DNA of 8,794 nt. It comes from Nitrosotalea sp. Lineage in GTDB: Archaea > Thermoproteota > Nitrososphaeria > Nitrososphaerales > Nitrosopumilaceae. Position 1 is the stretch's first letter. Every line of letters starts with the position of its first letter. The notes beneath the pieces are model-generated. The model was not told the DNA's origin. It did not search any database and worked only from the letters and a program-made list of their open reading frames with translations. The translations under genes and the position numbers were made by a program. Below are positions 6,175-8,794 of the stretch, piece after piece. The DNA lies in the NCBI GenBank assembly GCA_031296345.1, contig JARLFW010000008.1:1-8794 (forward strand), in the 5' to 3' direction.

Positions 6175-6216
6175 ATGAATTTTAAAAAATTAAACGTTGG
6201 AGGTAAACTGATTTGA
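6175..6216 (+). other. 13-codon upstream ORF whose stop overlaps the next start codon
   Basis: ATG at 6175 opens a frame reading MNFKKLNVGGKLI and stopping at TGA 6214-6216. That stop overlaps the TTG start (6213-6215) of the following gene by two bases (TTGA). The Shine-Dalgarno site of the main gene lies within its codons 9-10. If translated, it could couple or modulate translation of the main gene; if the leaderless promoter is used it is never transcribed. No Shine-Dalgarno precedes it. Confidence 0.3.
6199..6204 (+). promoter_or_regulatory. Shine-Dalgarno site GGAGGT deciding a TTG start
   Basis: GGAGGT is a perfect match to the archaeal anti-Shine-Dalgarno sequence and sits 8 nt before the TTG at 6213. 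It fixes that TTG as the start; the next in-frame ATG would remove more than 50 residues. It is the clearest ribosome binding site in a window where most genes appear leaderless. Confidence 0.75.
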
Positions 6217-6845
6217 GCAGAGGAAACTTTCCAACATTTGGAGCTTCCAAGACTGGAACTTTTGTCTCCACACTAAAAAATTATAATCTGCCTCCTTTCA
6301 TTTTAGAAAAAATTGCCGCTGATTGCAAGTCCGATCTGGTTAGAAAAGGACGAATTGAAGAACGTCTGCAAAGCATGAATGATTCTGCCCTTGAACTTTT
6401 GCACAAGGTTTTTGTTGATTGTCACGAAGATGCATCTGGCTCATATGCAAACTATCGATTTTTTGCATATATCTCAAGCATGTTCCATAAATGTGAAATT
6501 TTGTTGAACGAAAAAATTCCAGGTCATTCAGGTAAGGTCTACAAGGTTCCTATCGCAGTCAAAAATAACGGTATGTATATCGCAGTTGGTTTAAACAAGT
6601 CTTCAGGCGGTGCAGCATCAAAAAGAGAAGCAATCAAGTTTTATGAAATGGTAGATGATATTAAAAAAGGCGAGCATGGAAATCAGCTTGCCGAGGGAGT
6701 TTTCGGCTCTTCAGTTGGATTTGATGGTGAAGCACTAGTTACTTTGGAAAAACTAAGTACAATCCGCAAGAAAGATCCACAAAATAGGATTGATTTTAAG
6801 ACAGCAAGTTTCCAAGACAGAATTTATTCTGTTACCAAGTGCTAG
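6213..6845 (+). CDS. Conserved-looking protein of unknown function, 210 residues
   Basis: Soluble, basic protein without signal peptide or membrane segment; I do not recognise its family. The N-terminus (1-25) is Gly/Ser/Thr-rich. Residues about 27-70 look helical (PPFILEKIAADC, then EERLQSMNDSALELLHKVFVDC), followed by another helical section to about 100. From 108 on it turns to beta-strand character (KVYKVPIAVKNNGMYIAVGL, 108-127), then a Gly/Ser loop with basic residues (KSSGGAASKREA, 129-140) and a helix (141-152). A further strand segment follows (EGVFGSSVGFDGEALVTLEKL, 161-181). The strand-rich C-terminal half with conserved-looking acidic and lysine residues could be a nuclease-like fold, but no catalytic motif is certain. 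Start TTG is fixed by GGAGGT 8 nt upstream. The stop lies within CTAG shared with the convergent zinc-ribbon gene. Confidence 0.8.
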   Translation: MSRGNFPTFGASKTGTFVSTLKNYNLPPFILEKIAADCKSDLVRKGRIEERLQSMNDSALELLHKVFVDCHEDASGSYANYRFFAYISSMFHKCEILLNEKIPGHSGKVYKVPIAVKNNGMYIAVGLNKSSGGAASKREAIKFYEMVDDIKKGEHGNQLAEGVFGSSVGFDGEALVTLEKLSTIRKKDPQNRIDFKTASFQDRIYSVTKC

Positions 6846-6958
6846 CGCTTTTTCTTAGCAGGACAAAATTTTCCGTGTACTTGTTTTTCAACAGTTAGTG
6901 TGGTTTCATTTTCGTGAAATAATTTCTTACCACACTCAGGACAAGTAAATTCTGGCAT
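6842..6958 (-). CDS. 38-residue zinc-ribbon-like mini-protein
   Basis: The frame begins with ATG at 6956-6958 and ends in TAG at 6842-6844. It starts MPEFTCPECGKKLF, with a C6-x2-C9 knuckle, H15, a middle strand-like segment (TTLTVEKQVHGKF, 19-31) with H28, and C32 followed by a basic tail (AKKKR). The single zinc knuckle plus His28/Cys32 could complete one zinc site; a partner chain might also supply ligands. The strong support for a real gene is the TATA element exactly 26 bases upstream of the ATG. The stop codon is part of the palindrome CTAG, also used by the convergent 210-residue gene. The function is unknown; the size and basic tail suggest nucleic-acid or ribosome association (inference). 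Confidence 0.75.
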   Translation of the reverse strand: MPEFTCPECGKKLFHENETTLTVEKQVHGKFCPAKKKR

Positions 6959-6980
6959 AAAAAATCTCTAAATTACTTAC

Positions 6981-6987
6981 TTATAGT
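6981..6987 (-). promoter_or_regulatory. TATA box for the zinc-ribbon mini-gene
   Basis: Minus-strand ACTATAA is centred about 26 bases before the ATG at 6958, which predicts a leaderless transcript. It lies in the 64-nt gap behind the HExxH gene, so the two same-strand genes probably have separate transcripts. Confidence 0.6.
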
Positions 6988-7022
6988 CTTTTAGCGCCAT
7001 TACAAACTAATAATGCGTGTAA

Positions 7023-7589
7023 CTATGTTCGTATACTTGAAGTATCTATAGTTGCAAAGAGTGCATCTTTTTCTGTTTGGGAAAAATTTGAATCATAATG
7101 CTCGTATGGTACAGATGCAAAAAGATGCTTGTCCCATATGTCATGGACTAGCTCTTTGTAATTTTTGTATCCTGTCTGTCTTAGAAATTCATGAGCTAGT
7201 TCATGAGAAACCTTGGGACAATTAACTTCCATTAGATAATCGATATCATCTTTTTGTGGACTCTTGCCCCATTGAACCATGCCAAAATTATCTGCAAAAT
7301 ATCCCTCACATGTACAATCTGTCCAGATTGGCCTAAAGTAAGTAAGATAAAAATGAAATATATCTGTCCCTCTGCTCTCATGGTCTAGCAACAATGCAGG
7401 CGTATCAACAATTCTAAATCGTCCACCAGATTTTGCTATCATCTCATCTGCTTGGACCTCAACTGTTTTAGAAAAAGTCTTTTCTATCCATGTTTTATAG
7501 AATAGAGCCATCTTTTGCACATACTCAAACTCCCATCTTCGCTGTTCGAGTTCCTCTTCTTTTACTAGAAAAATAAAGTGAAGAAGCAC
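7023..7589 (-). CDS. Putative HExxH zinc metallopeptidase-like protein
   Basis: A protein of 188 residues. HELAH at 129-133 (context VSHELAHEFLRQTGY) is an HExxH zinc-binding motif inside a predicted helix. Possible third ligands downstream are H149, D150, H155 and H164. Upstream are a helical N-terminus rich in Glu/Arg/Trp (11-37), an RFRIVDTPALLLDHESRGTD segment (57-76) and a conserved-looking FRPIWTDCTCEGYFADNFGM (85-104) with C92 and C94. The short hydrophobic start (LLHFIFLV) is followed by acidic residues, so I read it as a beta strand rather than a signal peptide, and the protein as cytoplasmic. Start GTG at 7589: a TATA-like element lies 27 bases upstream and the frame is closed by a stop at 7602-7604; the overlapping ATG at 7591 is out of frame. 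Not assignable to a named peptidase family by eye; proteolytic activity is unproven. Confidence 0.75.
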   Translation of the reverse strand: MLLHFIFLVKEEELEQRRWEFEYVQKMALFYKTWIEKTFSKTVEVQADEMIAKSGGRFRIVDTPALLLDHESRGTDIFHFYLTYFRPIWTDCTCEGYFADNFGMVQWGKSPQKDDIDYLMEVNCPKVSHELAHEFLRQTGYKNYKELVHDIWDKHLFASVPYEHYDSNFSQTEKDALFATIDTSSIRT

Positions 7590-7610
7590 ATGGTAAAAAG
7601 ATTAGAACAC

Positions 7611-7620
7611 AATTAAAAGG
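7611..7620 (-). promoter_or_regulatory. TATA box for the HExxH gene
   Basis: Minus-strand CTTTTAATTG is centred about 27 bases before the GTG at 7589, supporting that start and a leaderless mRNA. The promoter sits between this gene and the upstream RAM-domain gene, arguing against an obligatory operon. Confidence 0.5.
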
Positions 7621-7693
7621 TCTTTGCATAAAAATTAGAGAATCCTCTGGGGTAGTTTCTAAAAATATGAGCGGAAATTTTTCCACAGAGAGT

Positions 7694-7933
7694 TTAGCTT
7701 TGACCTTCTATGCCCATCAAGGTTAGAGTTGAACGAATCTTCTCTATTTTACGAATCTTCCAGGTGATGATCTCTCGTAGTGCTTCCACTGTTGGAGATT
7801 CTATCTTTGCTAAAATATCGTAGGCCCCGAAGGTACCATGTACTTCCTTGACTCCGTTAATTGCTTTGAGTTGCGAAATTATAGATTCTTCAGAGCCAAG
7901 TTCACAATTTATTAGCACATATGCTGTTGCCAT
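7694..7933 (-). CDS. Stand-alone Lrp/AsnC ligand-binding (RAM) domain protein
   Basis: A 79-residue protein consisting only of the alpha-beta RAM/AsnC_trans_reg domain. The first strand is ATAYVLINC (2-10), then a helix (EESIISQLKAING), the strand KEVHGTFGAYDILAKI (29-44) with the signature GxxGxYD (33-39), a helix (VEALREIITWKI) and a final strand RSTLTLMGI (67-75). There is no helix-turn-helix, so it cannot bind DNA by the usual Lrp route. Such single-domain proteins (established for archaea and bacteria) can oligomerise, bind amino acids and act through full-length Lrp partners; the ligand and partner here are unknown. ATG at 7933 has a TATA element about 23-25 bases upstream. T-rich ATTTTT on the minus strand (7666-7671) past the stop may terminate it. 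Confidence 0.93.
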   Translation of the reverse strand: MATAYVLINCELGSEESIISQLKAINGVKEVHGTFGAYDILAKIESPTVEALREIITWKIRKIEKIRSTLTLMGIEGQS

Positions 7934-7952
7934 GCATTACCTATACAATGCA

Positions 7953-7959
7953 AATATAT
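7953..7959 (-). promoter_or_regulatory. TATA box for the RAM-domain gene
   Basis: Minus-strand ATATATT lies about 23-26 bases before the ATG at 7933, predicting a leaderless or nearly leaderless mRNA. Confidence 0.5.
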
Positions 7960-8086
7960 CAATGGATCTGTCGTTTTCATGTAAGGATCAATTATATCCC
8001 TTAGCTGAATTTAGTTCTAATTTTTTGTGTAAAATCTCAAAAATCCTTTTGATTGTAGATATTTTTAGAAAATATAGGAAAAGAAT

Positions 8087-8222
8087 GTCCCCCGGTTCTG
8101 ACCCACATAGAGTCATTGGTACGTTTAGCCTTAATCCTCATCTTGTTCTATTACCGGGGTGCCCTGTAGCACGGCTGGGTGGACCAAAAATCATCTTTCA
8201 TCATCCCAGTCCGTCTGCGTGC
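8087..8222. ncRNA. Candidate structured non-coding RNA in a 400-bp gap, strand unclear
   Basis: Between the RAM-domain gene and the winged-helix gene (7934-8334) no convincing protein gene is present, but this block is about 54% G+C by hand count over 8086-8185, against strongly AT-rich flanks. Helices visible: CCCCGGT (8090-8096) with ACCGGGG (8153-8159), 7 bp perfect; inside it ATAGAG (8107-8112) with TTCTAT (8146-8151); GTGC (8159-8162) with GCAC (8169-8172); ACGGCTGGG (8171-8179) with CCCAG-T-CCGT (8205-8214), 9 bp with one bulge. ACCCA (8101-8105) could also pair with TGGGT (8176-8180). Possible promoters exist both ways: AGATATTTTTAG (8058-8069, +) and ATTTTAAAAT (8241-8250, -), each about 26 bases from an edge of the block. 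T-runs at 8297-8301 and 8316-8320 could end a plus transcript. It does not show the SRP, RNase P or 5S signatures. Confidence 0.45.
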
Positions 8223-8334
8223 ATATTGGGGCGAATAATTATTTTAAAATGAGTAATTTATTGTGATTGATTAGTATTGAGACATCTTAGGCATGGTTTT
8301 TGGAACAATAGTTTGTTTTTGATCCGAACTGGAC

Positions 8335-8622
8335 TTAATATCTTATTTTTACTGACTGGACCATTTCAATGAATTTTTGCATTTCATGAAAAAACTGGAT
8401 TCCTTTTTCTGTTATAATAAAAGTACGATTTCTGTTATTATTTATAGATTCCATCAATCCAAAACCTACAAGTTTTTGACATTTCTCAAGTGCAACATAA
8501 TGAGATAGATTTGCACTTCTTGCTATAGAAGATATTATTTCACCTTGCTTACCGCAGTCCATTACTACACCTAAAACATCAGAGATTATGCCCATCTCTG
8601 AACGGTATTGCTGTTTTGACAT
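8335..8622 (-). CDS. Winged-helix transcriptional regulator (HTH_45-like)
   Basis: A 95-residue DNA-binding protein of the archaeal single-domain winged-helix type (like the Pfam HTH_45 group common in Nitrososphaerota and Thermoproteota). The N-terminal helix is SEMGIISDVLGVVMD (8-22), the HTH is EIISSIARSANLSHYVALEKCQKLVGFGLM (28-57), the wing is ESINNNRNRTFIITEKG (58-74), and the C-terminal helix FFHEMQKFIEMVQSV (77-91) is probably for dimerisation. There is no ligand domain; C23 and C48 are the only cysteines. ATG at 8622 has TATAAT-like sequence 26 bases upstream, so the mRNA is leaderless. It diverges from the secreted-protein gene at 8720 with only 97 bp between the starts, so it may regulate itself and that neighbour (inference). 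Confidence 0.92.
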   Translation of the reverse strand: MSKQQYRSEMGIISDVLGVVMDCGKQGEIISSIARSANLSHYVALEKCQKLVGFGLMESINNNRNRTFIITEKGIQFFHEMQKFIEMVQSVKIRY

Positions 8623-8642
8623 GAGAGAGTTTACTTTTTCAG

Positions 8643-8653
8643 GTTATAATATC
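8643..8653 (-). promoter_or_regulatory. TATA box for the winged-helix regulator
   Basis: Minus-strand GATATTATAAC is centred 26 bases before the ATG at 8622. It lies in the 97-bp divergent region together with the opposite-strand promoter of the secreted-protein gene, about 45 bp away. Confidence 0.6.
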
Positions 8654-8690
8654 TAGTTACCATTCCTATTGGTGAAAATAGTAGTATCCG

Positions 8691-8697
8691 TTTTATT
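8691..8697 (+). promoter_or_regulatory. TATA box for the partial secreted-protein gene
   Basis: TTTTATT is centred 26 bases before the ATG at 8720, preceded by a short G/C-bearing stretch (TATCCG) where a BRE would sit. This spacing is the main reason to accept the ATG at 8720 as a true start. Confidence 0.5.
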
Positions 8698-8719
8698 CTG
8701 ATTTGAATGTAAATCATTT

Positions 8720-8794
8720 ATGAAAAAATATTCATACGTAATGATAGCGCTTGTCATACTTGCTACGAGTGCACCAACACTAGCAATTGCACAA
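8720..8794 (+). CDS. Secreted or cell-surface protein, N-terminus only (runs off the window)
   Basis: Twenty-five codons are present, open to the end of the window. They form a textbook Sec signal peptide: a basic start (MKKYSY), a hydrophobic core (VMIALVILATSAP) and a polar end with a likely cleavage after the Ala-Ile-Ala of residues 22-24, leaving Gln25 as the first mature residue. The ATG has a TATA element 26 bases upstream, again leaderless. The mature protein is outside the window, so its function cannot be stated. It diverges from the winged-helix regulator gene. Confidence 0.75.
   Translation, partial: MKKYSYVMIALVILATSAPTLAIAQ

Noticed and set aside
7674..7685. GGAAATTTTTCC dyad downstream of the RAM-domain gene
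   Set aside because: Too short, almost no loop, and no following T-run on the relevant strand to make a terminator.
8087..8222. SRP RNA, RNase P RNA or 5S rRNA
   Set aside because: The block is short for SRP, lacks the GGAAGNAGC-type helix 8 loop, lacks the GGAAAGUC and ACAGAA segments of RNase P, and has no 5S core sequence. TGCCCTGTAG and GGTCAGAACCGG give only superficial resemblance.
7848..8252. Plus-strand open frame of 134 codons across the RAM-domain gene and the intergenic block
   Set aside because: Its first third is antisense to a solid gene, the translation has no domain-like pattern, and the remaining part covers the GC-rich stem block that better explains the signal.
1..8794. 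Mobile elements, CRISPR repeats, toxin-antitoxin or defence genes, att sites at the tRNA
   Set aside because: No transposase or integrase, no repeated spacer-repeat units, no direct repeat of the tRNA 3' end elsewhere in the window; all protein genes look like resident chromosome.

Overview
The window looks like ordinary chromosome from an ammonia-oxidising archaeon of the Nitrosopumilus/Nitrosarchaeum type (Nitrososphaerota, formerly Thaumarchaeota). The evidence is a low-GC, tightly packed layout and A/T-rich TATA boxes about 26 bases before start codons (leaderless mRNAs). There is also an intron-containing tRNA with archaeal bulge-helix-bulge splice sites, and small archaeal regulators (a stand-alone Lrp/AsnC RAM domain and an HTH_45-like winged helix). 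No insertion sequence, prophage, CRISPR array or defence/toxin cassette is visible.

Layout, left to right. 68-1066 (+) is a medium-chain (MDR) oxidoreductase. It converges, with an 8-nt overlap, on a 77-residue Cys/His-rich protein (1059-1292, -). 1339-3639 (-) is a mitochondrial-type aconitase. Behind its promoter lies the pdxS-pdxT operon (3692-5274, -), which encodes the two-subunit PLP synthase. 5300-5809 (-) is a membrane-anchored protein of unknown function whose start is unclear. 5948-6105 (+) is a tRNA-Trp(CCA) gene with two introns. 6213-6845 (+) is an unrecognised 210-residue protein with a TTG start, a strong Shine-Dalgarno site and a 13-codon ORF just upstream. It ends in a CTAG that is shared with the stop of a 38-residue zinc-ribbon-like protein (6842-6958, -). 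7023-7589 (-) carries an HExxH motif, and 7694-7933 (-) is the RAM-domain protein. The roughly 400-bp gap 7934-8334 contains a GC-rich block with several matching stems (about 8087-8222), a candidate structured RNA. 8335-8622 (-) is a winged-helix regulator, divergent from a secreted or exported protein that begins at 8720 (+) and runs off the window.

Functionally this is a housekeeping neighbourhood: central carbon metabolism (aconitase), cofactor synthesis (PLP), translation (tRNA-Trp) and small regulators. Apart from pdxS-pdxT, nearly every gene seems to have its own promoter, so neighbours need not share a pathway. I do not see a clear multi-gene novel system. The best leads are the double-intron tRNA-Trp, the structured intergenic block, and several conserved-looking small proteins of unknown function.
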